The position numbers were made by a program, and so were the translations under genes. Source: Carnobacterium pleistocenium FTR1 (GTDB lineage Bacteria; Bacillota; Bacilli; Lactobacillales; Carnobacteriaceae). From it: a stretch of DNA of 64,000 bases. The stretch spans positions 1,612,001 to 1,676,000 of the forward strand of contig NZ_JQLQ01000002.1 of assembly GCF_000744285.1 (NCBI RefSeq). Direction: 5' to 3'. How positions within the stretch are numbered: the stretch's first letter is position 1; each line of letters opens with the position of its first letter. Under the pieces are notes generated by a model that worked only from the letters and a program-made list of their open reading frames with translations, was not told the DNA's origin and made no database searches. This document shows, piece by piece, positions 9,457 through 17,204 of this stretch.

Positions 9457-9879
9457 TTAAAATTCTTTAACTGCTTTTACGGATACGGTCTTGCTCCCCG
9501 CCAATAATTTAGATACCGGACACCGAAGTTCAGCTTCTTCTATGATTTTTTTACTTTCTTCAAAAGGCAAACCATCAATTTTTGCAAAAGCATTTACGTT
9601 AAAGAAATACCCAATTCCATTTGATTCACGCATAAAATCAACGTGAGCTTCAACGCGACTTGTATTTTCTTTTCCTCTTGCTTTTAGTAAAGATTGAATC
9701 GTAGCATTTAGACAAGTACTTAAAGATAATCCAATTAATTCTTCAGGATTAGTGCCTTCATTGCTATTTAACGGACTAGAAACTTTAACCTTTAATCCAC
9801 CATTCTTCACAAATGATTGACCATTTACACCCGATTCATTAACCATCTCAGCATGAAATAAGGACGCTTGCTCTTTCAT
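9457..9879 (-). CDS. OsmC/Ohr-family peroxiredoxin
   Basis: A 140-residue thiol peroxidase of the OsmC/Ohr family, which reduces organic hydroperoxides in the cytosol. The two redox cysteines are present: LSTCLNATI near residue 58 and ELRCPVSKLL near residue 121, in the usual spacing. The GTNPEELIGLSLSTC context matches Ohr-like members. ATG at 9879; the Shine-Dalgarno (GGGA) is weak. The gene is followed by a strong terminator. Whether it is Ohr (alkyl hydroperoxides) or OsmC sensu stricto cannot be settled by eye. Confidence 0.9.
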   Translation of the reverse strand: MKEQASLFHAEMVNESGVNGQSFVKNGGLKVKVSSPLNSNEGTNPEELIGLSLSTCLNATIQSLLKARGKENTSRVEAHVDFMRESNGIGYFFNVNAFAKIDGLPFEESKKIIEEAELRCPVSKLLAGSKTVSVKAVKEF

Positions 9880-9921
9880 GAAATCCCAGCTTTCTTTTGA
9901 CTATTTCCTTTAAATTGAATT

Positions 9922-10395
9922 TTATTTTTTGCCCACTGTTTCTTCAATTTTTGGCAGGATACTCTTAGCTATCGTTGAGCCCACAATCATCATTTCGTAA
10001 GCCGCTCTCACATCTTCAGTTGTACGAGAAAGAAGTCTCATATAGATTTCTCCGTCTCCTGCAAGACAGATTCGATAATACCCTGTTTTCATTTCATTTA
10101 ATTCATTTAAAACTGCTAATACTTGATTCTTTTTATCGAAATTAGTGACATAAGCTAATTTATGGTAGACAATTTGAAAATCAATAATACCTTCTTCTTT
10201 ATTGTCAAAAACAATCCCAAATGGTAAAGATTGACTATCATTTAGTTTAAATTTACCATTATACAGAATTTGTCCATTTTTTATTTCTTTCTTAGCTAAA
10301 GGAACATTTTTTGCTTTTAATATGGCTTCAAAGTTTACTAATGCTTTATTCACTCTACAATACCCCACTTTTTTAAATTCTAATCGCTTTTTCAT
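9922..10395 (-). CDS. Conserved hypothetical protein, possibly YbjN/type III chaperone-like fold
   Basis: A 157-residue soluble protein I do not recognise with certainty. It has no signal peptide or membrane segment. An alternating beta pattern in the middle (LPFGIVFDN, IIDFQIVYH), a VLNELNEMKTGYYRICL segment near residue 90, and a following DGEIYMRLLSRTTEDV and long helix recall the layout of YbjN-like proteins with a type III secretion chaperone fold. That is a weak structural analogy and no function is assigned. It lies 42 nt upstream of the OsmC gene on the same strand, so the two may be co-transcribed. Confidence 0.7.
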   Translation of the reverse strand: MKKRLEFKKVGYCRVNKALVNFEAILKAKNVPLAKKEIKNGQILYNGKFKLNDSQSLPFGIVFDNKEEGIIDFQIVYHKLAYVTNFDKKNQVLAVLNELNEMKTGYYRICLAGDGEIYMRLLSRTTEDVRAAYEMMIVGSTIAKSILPKIEETVGKK

Positions 10396-10450
10396 TTTTA
10401 ATTATAACGTACTCTGTTTATAATTAACAGTGTCTTTTAGAAAACAAAAA

Positions 10451-10478
10451 AAGTTCTAACCCATGTAGGTTAGAACTT
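10451..10478 (-). terminator. Terminator of rplS
   Basis: Arms AAGTTCTAACC (10451-10461) and GGTTAGAACTT (10468-10478), 6-nt loop, followed on the minus strand by a T-rich run; 13 nt after the rplS stop codon. Confidence 0.9.
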
Positions 10479-10490
10479 AAAAAAAACATC

Positions 10491-10838
10491 TTAACGACGC
10501 ATTTCTTTAATACGAGCTGCTTTTCCGTGCAATTCACGTAAGTAGTACAATTTAGCACGACGTACTTTACCAAAGCGAACAACTTCAATTTGAGCAACAC
10601 GTGGTGAGTGTAATGGGAATGTACGTTCAACGCCGATTCCATTAGAAATTTTACGAACTGTATAAGATTGGCTAATTCCACCACCACGGCGTTTGATTAC
10701 AACACCTTCAAATAATTGGATACGTTCTCTAGTACCTTCGACGATTTTAGCATGAATACGTACAGTATCTCCTGGACGGAAAGCTGGAATGTCTTCACGT
10801 AATTGGCCGTTAGTAATTGCTTCTATTAATTTACTCAT
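10491..10838 (-). CDS. rplS: 50S ribosomal protein L19
   Basis: A 115-residue large-subunit protein at the 30S-50S interface. Recognisable throughout: [14 protein letters not shown] at the start, [20 protein letters not shown] near residue 20, [12 protein letters not shown] near 43, and a basic C-terminus with [20 protein letters not shown]. The length is that of the family. Start is the ATG at 10838 with GGAAGGAG 8 nt upstream; the frame stays open upstream to 10895, but that part lies in the structured leader. It is separated from trmD by its own promoter and leader, although in many Firmicutes it follows trmD in one operon. Confidence 0.97.
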   Translation of the reverse strand: MSKLIEAITNGQLREDIPAFRPGDTVRIHAKIVEGTRERIQLFEGVVIKRRGGGISQSYTVRKISNGIGVERTFPLHSPRVAQIEVVRFGKVRRAKLYYLRELHGKAARIKEMRR

Positions 10839-10925
10839 TGTATTTTCTCCTTCCAACAAACATTCATGTATCACGATATAGACACAGCGGAACATCGTTT
10901 AATGGCAGGTTCTACCCGCTCACCA
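10839..10925 (-). promoter_or_regulatory. Candidate ribosomal-protein L19 leader
   Basis: The roughly 90-nt 5' leader of rplS shows compact pairing elements on the minus strand (GAGCGG with CCGCTG around a GGTAGAACC...GCC element, then TCTATATCGTGATA). A putative autoregulatory L19 leader is known from low-GC Gram-positives; position and compactness fit, but the family match was not computed. Confidence 0.45.
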
Positions 10926-10929
10926 AATA

Positions 10930-10958
10930 ATATTACCATATGTTCTAATTGGTGTAAA
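10930..10958 (-). promoter_or_regulatory. SigmaA promoter of rplS
   Basis: Minus strand: -35 TTTACA (10953-10958), 17-nt spacer, -10 TAATAT (10930-10935). It starts transcription just ahead of the structured leader. Confidence 0.7.
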
Positions 10959-11027
10959 GTAAATTCCCTTATTTTCTAATTTAAAAAGCCCTTTATCTTT
11001 GTTCTTTTGAAACGTTTTATCAAAAGT

Positions 11028-11762
11028 TTATTTTTCTTGTTTTATTTCTTCTACGTATTTTTGCTGATCAGCTGATAGTAATACCGTCTCAAGCATGTCA
11101 GGGCGTCTTTCTATTGTACGTCTAATGGATTCTTTATCTTGCCATTCTTTTATTTTTTTGTGATTGCCACTGATTAAGACATCCGGAACCTTCATTCCTC
11201 TGTATTCAGCTGGTCTAGTGTATTGCGGATGTTCCAAAAGACCTGTAGAATGAGAATCAGTTTTAGCTGATTGATCATTTCCTAAAACTTCAGGTAATAA
11301 ACGAACGGTTGCATCGATTATTACCATAGCTCCTAATTCACCACCCGTTAAAACGTAATCTCCTAAAGAAATTTCATCAGTTATCAACGTGCGGATCCGC
11401 TCATCATATCCTTCGTAATGTCCGCAAATAAATACTAAGTGTTCTTCTTCTGCTAATTCTTCTGCTACTGACTGAGTAAAAGGAACACCTGCAGGATCTA
11501 GTAAAATTACACGTTTTTTAGTAGTCGAAGAATTTTCGTTTATGGCATCCATCGCAGCAAAAATAGGCTGCGCTTTTAATAACATTCCCGCACCGCCACC
11601 ATACGGATAATCATCTACATTTTGGTGTTTATTATCTGTATAGTCTCTAAAATTCATCACATTTACTTGTAACAAGTCTTTTTCAATGGCTTTTCCAATA
11701 ATGGACTCGTTTAATGGTCCTTGGAACATTCTTGGGAATAAAGTCAAAACATCAATTTTCAT
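11028..11762 (-). CDS. trmD: tRNA (guanine37-N1)-methyltransferase TrmD
   Basis: Methylates N1 of G37 next to the tRNA anticodon using S-adenosylmethionine, preventing frameshifts. The 244 residues include the trefoil-knot SPOUT core: [13 protein letters not shown] at the start, [11 protein letters not shown] near 52, [11 protein letters not shown] near 112, and the knot segment [17 protein letters not shown] near 128. A C-terminal RPDMLE segment closes the protein. Its ATG overlaps the rimM stop codon by one base (TAATG), so the two are translationally coupled. Confidence 0.97.
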   Translation of the reverse strand: MKIDVLTLFPRMFQGPLNESIIGKAIEKDLLQVNVMNFRDYTDNKHQNVDDYPYGGGAGMLLKAQPIFAAMDAINENSSTTKKRVILLDPAGVPFTQSVAEELAEEEHLVFICGHYEGYDERIRTLITDEISLGDYVLTGGELGAMVIIDATVRLLPEVLGNDQSAKTDSHSTGLLEHPQYTRPAEYRGMKVPDVLISGNHKKIKEWQDKESIRRTIERRPDMLETVLLSADQQKYVEEIKQEK

Positions 11763-12274
11763 TAATCATCTAGCCCTTCCATCATGTGAATTGTCACTAA
11801 TTGATTTTCTAAATCTACTGCTATGACAATCTCTTCAATATATGGGATCAACAAATCTTTCTTTTTAGGTCGTTCAATTACCCATACATCGTTAGCACCT
11901 GGTGACATTACTTCGCTGATTTTTCCGATTATGTTTTTTTCTTCATCTTGAACGGTCAATCCAATAATTTGGTGTAAATAGAATTCATTTCTAGGCAAAT
12001 TAGTTAATCGCTCTTCACTAACTTTCAGCATACAATCTCGGTATTTTTCTACATCGTTGATATTAGGATGATCTTCGAAAGAAAGAATATCAAAATTTTT
12101 CTGTTTACGGTGACTTGCAACCGTTAATTCAGTTACTTTTTTACCATCTTTAAATAAAGATAAAGTTGATCCTTTTTTATAGCGTTCTTCGGGGAAATCT
12201 GTTTTTGAAATAACACGAACTTCACCCTTTAACCCTTGTGTATTAACAATTTTTCCTACGTTATACATTTTCAT
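11762..12274 (-). CDS. rimM: 16S rRNA processing protein RimM
   Basis: Assembly factor that binds S19 and helps mature the 30S head. The 170 residues show the two-domain layout: an N-terminal RimM barrel ([18 protein letters not shown] at the start, FYLHQIIGL near 97) and a C-terminal PRC barrel ([10 protein letters not shown] near 124, [10 protein letters not shown] near 141). ATG at 12274 with GAGGGA 9 nt upstream; an ATG two codons later is possible. First gene of a rimM-trmD pair, separated from khpA by a terminator. Confidence 0.95.
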   Translation of the reverse strand: MKMYNVGKIVNTQGLKGEVRVISKTDFPEERYKKGSTLSLFKDGKKVTELTVASHRKQKNFDILSFEDHPNINDVEKYRDCMLKVSEERLTNLPRNEFYLHQIIGLTVQDEEKNIIGKISEVMSPGANDVWVIERPKKKDLLIPYIEEIVIAVDLENQLVTIHMMEGLDD

Positions 12275-12396
12275 TATCTTATTCCCTCATTTTCATTTTG
12301 TTATTCCAGCAATTTTAAGTGTCTGCACCATTTAACGTAAAACTTAAAAAGCGTAGACTTGCTTTATTTAGTAGTATTTTTGATAAAATAATTAAT

Positions 12397-12433
12397 AAAA
12401 AAAGAAACCATCTCTTATTGAAGAAATGATTTC
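12397..12433 (-). terminator. Terminator of the rpsP-khpA unit
   Basis: On the minus strand GAAATCAT and ATGGTTTC pair (one G-U) around a 14-nt loop and run into seven Ts (12397-12403), 11 nt past the khpA stop codon. Confidence 0.75.
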
Positions 12434-12444
12434 TTTTCCAGAAT

Positions 12445-12687
12445 TTAGCTATTTACAATTGTTAATTTTACGCGTTTAGGTCCAAGAACTCTCACACTGT
12501 AAACAATTGTACGGATAGCTTTAGCTACGCGACCTTTTTTTCCAATTATTCGCCCTACATCATCTGGATGAACTGATAATTGATAATCTAAAAACTCTTC
12601 AGTTTCTACTACATCAATTGCTAATTCATCAGGATGACTTACAAGAGGACTCACAACTGTAAGAATTAATTCTTTTATGTCAGCCAT
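12445..12687 (-). CDS. khpA: KH-domain RNA-binding protein KhpA
   Basis: Small RNA chaperone that pairs with KhpB/EloR in Gram-positive cell elongation and division control. The 80 residues are a single KH type II domain with the loop motif GRIIGKKGRVAKAIR near residue 48. The ATG at 12687 has AGAGGA 8 nt upstream; longer in-frame versions starting at 12723 would overlap the ribosome site and the rpsP stop. It lies 13 nt after rpsP, the usual Firmicutes arrangement. Confidence 0.93.
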   Translation of the reverse strand: MADIKELILTVVSPLVSHPDELAIDVVETEEFLDYQLSVHPDDVGRIIGKKGRVAKAIRTIVYSVRVLGPKRVKLTIVNS

Positions 12688-12700
12688 AGAAAACATCCTC

Positions 12701-12973
12701 TTATTTAGTGTTTTTTGATTCATGGAATTTTTTCATAATGCCTTCTTTTGAAAGGATGTTACGAATTGTATCAGAAGGTTGAGCACCATCTGCTAACCAT
12801 TTTAATACTGCTTCTTCATCCACTTTTACTTCTGCTGGATTAACAACTGGGTTGTATGTTCCTACAGTTTCGATGAAACGTCCATCACGTGGAGAACGTG
12901 AATCTGCAACTACGATACGGTAAAAAGGATTTCTTTTAGATCCCATGCGTTTTAAACGAATTTTTACTGCCAT
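12701..12973 (-). CDS. rpsP: 30S ribosomal protein S16
   Basis: Small-subunit protein of 90 residues with the diagnostic start [29 protein letters not shown] written here as segments [16 protein letters not shown] and [17 protein letters not shown], then GTYNP near residue 38 and the DGAQPSDT motif near 67. ATG at 12973 with GGAGGTG 8-9 nt upstream. It begins a short operon with khpA under its own promoter. Confidence 0.97.
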   Translation of the reverse strand: MAVKIRLKRMGSKRNPFYRIVVADSRSPRDGRFIETVGTYNPVVNPAEVKVDEEAVLKWLADGAQPSDTIRNILSKEGIMKKFHESKNTK

Positions 12974-13009
12974 ATTTCTTACACCTCCATTAACTATCTC
13001 ACAACAATT

Positions 13010-13038
13010 AGTTTACCAGTTTATTTATAGCTTGTAAA
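13010..13038 (-). promoter_or_regulatory. SigmaA promoter of rpsP-khpA
   Basis: Minus strand: -35 TTTACA (13033-13038), 17-nt spacer, -10 TAAACT (13010-13015), about 35 nt upstream of the rpsP start. Confidence 0.7.
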
Positions 13039-13098
13039 GTGTTTTTTCTTTACAGCATGTTTTTTTTTTATAAACGAACAATTTACTATTGTGGAATA

Positions 13099-14526
13099 TT
13101 ATTTGTGACTTTTTTTGTTCTTTTTCTTCATTTTTTTCTTATTTTTGCGAACCATAGAATTCATAGCCATTTTTCCAAGTTTGCCTTTTGCACCTTGTCC
13201 AAATAGATTTTCCATACCACTCATATTTCCTTTAGACATTTGACCCATCATTTTTTTAGATTCGTTAAATTGTTTAATCAATCGATTTACTTCAGCTATT
13301 GGACGTGCAGACCCTCTAGCAATTCTACGACGACGACTTTGAGATAAAAGATCGGGATTTTCTCTCTCTTTTGGTGTCATAGACAAAACAATAGCTTTCA
13401 TTCGGGCAGTATCTTTTGGATCGATTTGAAGTTTATCTAATCCAGGAACATTGCTCATACCTGGGATCATTTTTAATATATCTTCCATCGGTCCCATATT
13501 GCTGACCTGATCCATTTGTTCAATGAAATCATTGAAGTCAAAACTATTTTCACGTAATTTTGTCATCATTTCTTCTGATTTTTTTTCGTCGAAATCTTCT
13601 TGAGCCTTTTCAATCAGAGTCAACATATCTCCCATACCTAAAATACGGTTGGCCATACGTTCTGGATAAAACGGCTCTAGAGCATCTAATTTTTCGCCAG
13701 ACCCTGTAAATTTAATGGGCTTACCGGTAACTGCACGAATAGAAAGTGCCGCTCCACCACGAGTATCACCATCTAATTTTGTTAGGATAACACCAGAAAT
13801 ATCTAATTGCTCATTAAAAGAAGAGGCAACATTTGCAGCTTCTTGTCCAGTCATAGCATCTACAACTAAAAAGATTTCTGTTGGCTGTGTTATTTCTTTA
13901 ATATCGCTTAATTCTTGCATTAAGGTTTCATCAATTTGTAAACGTCCAGCTGTATCGATCAGCACAACGTCTAAATGCTCTGCTTTAGCTTTCTCAATCC
14001 CTTGTCTTGCAATTTCAACAGGACTTACTTGATCTCCCAGGGAGAAAACCGGGATATCTAACTGTTTACCAATCGTTTCCAATTGTTGGATAGCTGCTGG
14101 ACGATAAATATCTGCAGCAATCAATAAAGGACGTTTATTTTGGTTTTTACGTAAGTAGCTAGCCAATTTACCAGCTGTAGTCGTTTTACCTGCCCCTTGA
14201 AGCCCTACCATCATGACAACAGTTGGTGATTTTGCCGCTGTTTGGATCGTTGCTTGTTCTCCGCCCATTAAATCAGTTAATTCTTCACTAACGATCTTAA
14301 TGATTTGCTGTCCTGGAGAAAGGCTGTCCAACACTTCAGAACCTACTGCACGAGCACTCACCGTTTTAATGAAATCTTTTACAACTTTAAAGTTAACGTC
14401 AGCTTCTAATAAGGCTAAACGCACTTCTCTCATCATTTCTTTTACATCAGCTTCTGATACTTTTCCCTTGCGACGCATTTTCGTCATCGCATTTTGGAGA
14501 CGTTCCGTTAGACCTTCAAATGCCAT
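13099..14526 (-). CDS. ffh: Signal recognition particle GTPase Ffh
   Basis: Protein part of the signal recognition particle; it binds signal peptides and 4.5S/6S-type RNA and docks with FtsY. Of 475 residues, about 1-85 are the N domain, about 100-300 the G domain with GLQGAGKTTTAGKLA near 107, DTAGRLQ near 190 and TKLDGDTRGGAA near 247, and the rest the methionine-rich M domain (MGPMEDILKMIPGM near 345, SRRRRIARGS near 400). The very basic C-terminus (KKNKKKMKKKNKK) is typical. ATG at 14526; it follows ylxM by 17 nt. Confidence 0.97.
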   Translation of the reverse strand: MAFEGLTERLQNAMTKMRRKGKVSEADVKEMMREVRLALLEADVNFKVVKDFIKTVSARAVGSEVLDSLSPGQQIIKIVSEELTDLMGGEQATIQTAAKSPTVVMMVGLQGAGKTTTAGKLASYLRKNQNKRPLLIAADIYRPAAIQQLETIGKQLDIPVFSLGDQVSPVEIARQGIEKAKAEHLDVVLIDTAGRLQIDETLMQELSDIKEITQPTEIFLVVDAMTGQEAANVASSFNEQLDISGVILTKLDGDTRGGAALSIRAVTGKPIKFTGSGEKLDALEPFYPERMANRILGMGDMLTLIEKAQEDFDEKKSEEMMTKLRENSFDFNDFIEQMDQVSNMGPMEDILKMIPGMSNVPGLDKLQIDPKDTARMKAIVLSMTPKERENPDLLSQSRRRRIARGSARPIAEVNRLIKQFNESKKMMGQMSKGNMSGMENLFGQGAKGKLGKMAMNSMVRKNKKKMKKKNKKSHK

Positions 14527-14543
14527 TTTACTTCACCATTCCT

Positions 14544-14888
14544 TTATTTCTCATCTCTGTCTCTTTTTAATAACTGAATATACTGTTCTAACGATTCATC
14601 TTTTGGATAATGACTATTAATGTAACTCGACATATCTTCAACGACCGATTTTGTTGCATTGAAATCTTCTAACAAATGCAATTTCCGTTCATATTCTATT
14701 AAACTGTTTTCAGTTCGCTTTATGTTATCATAAATCGCTTGACGACTAACTTCAAATTCTTCTGCAATTTCACCTAAAGAAAAATCATCTGCATAGTACA
14801 ATTGCATATAGCTTTTTTGTTTCTCTGTTAATAAGGAGCCATAGAAATCGAATAAGGCGTTCATTTGATTTGTTTTTTCAATTTCCAA
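14544..14888 (-). CDS. ylxM: YlxM-family SRP-associated helix-turn-helix protein
   Basis: A 114-residue protein of the UPF0122 family that accompanies ffh and stimulates SRP GTPase activity in streptococci. A sigma-70 region-4-like HTH is visible: [19 protein letters not shown] near residue 32 followed by [12 protein letters not shown] chose the TTG at 14888 because GAAGGG lies 5 nt upstream and the resulting [19 protein letters not shown] matches the family start. The ATG at 14957 would lie on top of the -10 box found at 14947-14952, so transcripts from that promoter could not carry it. Confidence 0.9.
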   Translation of the reverse strand: MEIEKTNQMNALFDFYGSLLTEKQKSYMQLYYADDFSLGEIAEEFEVSRQAIYDNIKRTENSLIEYERKLHLLEDFNATKSVVEDMSSYINSHYPKDESLEQYIQLLKRDRDEK

Positions 14889-14946
14889 CTTAACCCTTCT
14901 TTCTTCGGTTGCAACTGTCAAGGAAAACACGTTTACATACTTTAAT

Positions 14947-14975
14947 AGCGTACCCATTTTTACCTAAATAGTCAA
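14947..14975 (-). promoter_or_regulatory. Promoter of ylxM-ffh
   Basis: Minus strand: -35 TTGACT (14970-14975), 17-nt spacer, -10 TACGCT (14947-14952). The -35 is good and the -10 poor. Its position supports the TTG start of ylxM. Confidence 0.5.
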
Positions 14976-15219
14976 TAGCTTGTCTTGTTTTTGCTAACAT
15001 TTCTTTTGACTATTAATTCATATTTGTTGCTTTTAAAGATTATATGATTTCTGATATGGATAAATAATTAAATTCAATGACTCATCTCAAATAAATGGAG
15101 GAATAAGGGTTACTTGTAGCCATGCATTGAAGCCAACGTGTTTGAAACATCCAAACCATTTGACCTAGAGCCCTTTTAAATCATCTTAATGAAAAAAATC
15201 TATTTGATGTAAAAAAATA
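14976..15219. other. Intergenic region upstream of ylxM, holding repeat copy A
   Basis: Together with the ylxM promoter this fills the ~395 nt between ylxM and ftsY. There is no plausible gene. From about 15055 to 15121 it carries a sequence similar to one at 41011-41075 (see the repeat entries). The rest is AT-rich and shows nothing I can name. Confidence 0.6.
15055..15121 (+). repeat. Dispersed intergenic element, copy A
   Basis: About 67 nt similar to 41011-41075. The shared core is TGGAGGAATA(A)GGGTT.(A/C)TTGTAGCC, preceded in both by GGAT(A/G)AA..AATTAA and AATGACT(C/A)A. By eye roughly three quarters of positions agree, with small gaps. Similarity fades after the core. Both copies have the same orientation relative to an adjacent operon terminator. 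It may be a remnant of a mobile element or a small RNA gene. Confidence 0.55.
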
Positions 15220-15261
15220 AACTCCTTTAACACTTGTTGATTGCTCAACTGTTAAGGAGTT
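15220..15261. terminator. Terminator of ftsY
   Basis: Arms AACTCCTTTAACA (15220-15232) and TGTTAAGGAGTT (15250-15261), then a T-rich run on the minus strand. It could also end a plus-strand transcript through the adjacent repeat. Confidence 0.8.
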
Positions 15262-15283
15262 CTTTATTGGATTTATGAAGCTC

Positions 15284-16282
15284 TTAAATTGAGTGTTGAA
15301 TTAGTTCACTGAACAACCCGTAGACGTATTCATTTGGATCAAATGGTTGCAAATCATCCATACTTTCACCTAGTCCAATGAATTTCACAGGAATATCTAG
15401 TTCCTTACGAATAGCTAAAACAATTCCACCTTTAGAGGTGCCATCTAATTTAGTTAATACGATCCCTGTTACATCCGTTGCTTTTTTAAATTCTTTTGCT
15501 TGATTCATTGCATTTTGTCCAGTTGTTGCATCCAACACCAATAAGACTTCATGCGGTCCACCAGGTATTTCGCGTTCTATGATCCGCTTCATTTTTTCTA
15601 ACTCGTTCATTAAATTCACTTTATTTTGCAATCGTCCTGCTGTATCTACAAACAAAATATCTGCTTCTTGTCGCTTGGCTTCTTTTATAGCATCGAACAC
15701 TACAGCGGCTGGATCTCCACCAGCTTTACCACTGACTACTTCTGCTTCAACACGTTCGCCCCAAACATGTAGCTGTTCGATTGCGCCGGCTCTAAACGTA
15801 TCTCCAGCTGCTAACATAACTTTTTTTCCTTCTTGTTGATAGAGATGCGCCATTTTACCAATTGTCGTTGTTTTACCTACACCATTAACGCCAACCAGTA
15901 ATATGACAGTTAATCCTTCAGCGTTTAGATTGACAACTGGTTTATCTGTATTGCCTTTTTCATAAATTTCAACCATTTTTTCAATGATTACTTGCTGAAC
16001 TTCATTTGATGCTTTTGCATTTTTCAATTTTACTTCTTGGCGTAAGGCATCTGTAATTTCCATTGCTGATTCAAAACCAACATCTGCTCCAATTAAAACT
16101 TCCTCTAGTTCATCAAAAAAATCTTCATCAACTGTTCTGAAATTAGCAAACAGTTCATTCATGCGTTGAGAAAATGTTTTCCTTGTTTTTTCAAGACCCT
16201 TTTCATATTTTTCCGTTACTTCAGTGGTCTCGACTTTTTCTTCGCCCGTAAAAGCTTTCTTTATTTTATCGAATAATCCCAT
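15284..16282 (-). CDS. ftsY: Signal recognition particle receptor FtsY
   Basis: Membrane-associated GTPase that receives SRP-ribosome complexes. At 332 residues it has the short acidic/amphipathic N-terminus (MGLFDKIKKAFTGEEK) of Gram-positive FtsY rather than the long A domain of E. coli. The NG domain carries GVNGVGKTTTIGKMA near 130, DTAGRLQNKVN near 210 and TKLDGTSKGG near 270, then GLGESMDDLQPFDP near 307. It ends in a terminator, and lies 29 nt downstream of a HAD phosphatase gene. Confidence 0.97.
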   Translation of the reverse strand: MGLFDKIKKAFTGEEKVETTEVTEKYEKGLEKTRKTFSQRMNELFANFRTVDEDFFDELEEVLIGADVGFESAMEITDALRQEVKLKNAKASNEVQQVIIEKMVEIYEKGNTDKPVVNLNAEGLTVILLVGVNGVGKTTTIGKMAHLYQQEGKKVMLAAGDTFRAGAIEQLHVWGERVEAEVVSGKAGGDPAAVVFDAIKEAKRQEADILFVDTAGRLQNKVNLMNELEKMKRIIEREIPGGPHEVLLVLDATTGQNAMNQAKEFKKATDVTGIVLTKLDGTSKGGIVLAIRKELDIPVKFIGLGESMDDLQPFDPNEYVYGLFSELIQHSI

Positions 16283-16311
16283 TTTACACCCTCTTTTCTT
16301 GGCATTTCACC

Positions 16312-17124
16312 TTATTGGTTAAGCACAAATTTATGAATGGCATGTGCTACACCGTGCTCTTCATTCGTTTTGGTGATGTACTGGGCCATCGCCTTGATCT
16401 CATTCGTAGCATTTCCCATAGCTACTCCTATACCTGCATATTCGATCATGGCTGCATCATTGGCTTCATCTCCCAAAGACATCACTTCTGAAGCTTCAAA
16501 ACCTAGTAAATCAGCTAAAACAGCTATCCCTGTGCCTTTATCTACATTCTTAGGCATCAATTCTAATAATATTGGTCTTGATTTCATAATAGTGTATTTT
16601 TCATAAAAATATGCTGGGATATTTTTAATTGCCTCGTCTAATAAGTTTTGAGTATAACAAAAGACCGTTTTATTGATTGCAATATCACTAGACATTTCTT
16701 CCATTACAATGGGAATATAGGGTAATGCAGTCATAACTGTAGGGTAAAGTGAATCACGACCTTGAGGATAAGGCGGTTCATAAATTTTTTCTAAATCAAT
16801 GAAATTACATGGAAGATTGATTTTTTTACTTAATTCAAAAATTTCTTCAATTTCAACTTTAGTTAATGTTTTTTTAGACAATACTTCACCAGTATCTGTA
16901 CGCTGCACTAAACCACCATTATACGTAATACCATAGTCTCCAGATTCTCTTAAGTTTAACTCTTCTAAATATAAGATCATTCCTAATAACGGTCTACCGG
17001 TACATAGGACCACTTTAACACCTTGTTCTTTTGCTTTTTTGATAGCTTCTTTGTTTTCATCTGATATAATATGTTCACCATTTAGTAATGTTCCATCCAA
17101 ATCAATTGCAACTAATTTAATCAT
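16312..17124 (-). CDS. HAD-superfamily Cof-type sugar-phosphatase, YidA-like
   Basis: A 270-residue HAD hydrolase (IIB cap). Motif I DLDGTLLNGEH at residues 8-18, motif II CTGRPLLGM near 41, motif III lysine and motif IV GDEANDAAMIEYAGIGVAM near 218. It resembles YidA-type sugar-phosphate phosphatases; the substrate is not determined. Its insertion between smc and ftsY is a departure from the Bacillus order, where these two are adjacent, but is common in Lactobacillales. A terminator-like hairpin separates it from smc. Confidence 0.9.
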   Translation of the reverse strand: MIKLVAIDLDGTLLNGEHIISDENKEAIKKAKEQGVKVVLCTGRPLLGMILYLEELNLRESGDYGITYNGGLVQRTDTGEVLSKKTLTKVEIEEIFELSKKINLPCNFIDLEKIYEPPYPQGRDSLYPTVMTALPYIPIVMEEMSSDIAINKTVFCYTQNLLDEAIKNIPAYFYEKYTIMKSRPILLELMPKNVDKGTGIAVLADLLGFEASEVMSLGDEANDAAMIEYAGIGVAMGNATNEIKAMAQYITKTNEEHGVAHAIHKFVLNQ

Positions 17125-17159
17125 ACTTTAACTCCAATCTTTCTAATCGTTCATTTAAA

Positions 17160-17187
17160 AAGAAAAAGATCGACATCAATCGACCTT
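17160..17187 (-). terminator. Probable terminator after smc
   Basis: GGTCGA/TCGATC stem (17168-17173 with 17180-17185, one G-U) and a T-rich stretch on the minus strand. Short stem, so possibly leaky. Confidence 0.55.
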
Positions 17188-17204
17188 CCTCCTCTTTTAC
17201 TTTT

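Noticed and set aside
10424-10687. 87-codon minus-strand frame overlapping rplS
   Set aside because: Runs through the rplS terminator and overlaps rplS in another frame; no family resemblance.
14213-14620. 135-codon plus-strand frame over ffh and ylxM
   Set aside because: Shadow of two strongly conserved genes on the other strand.
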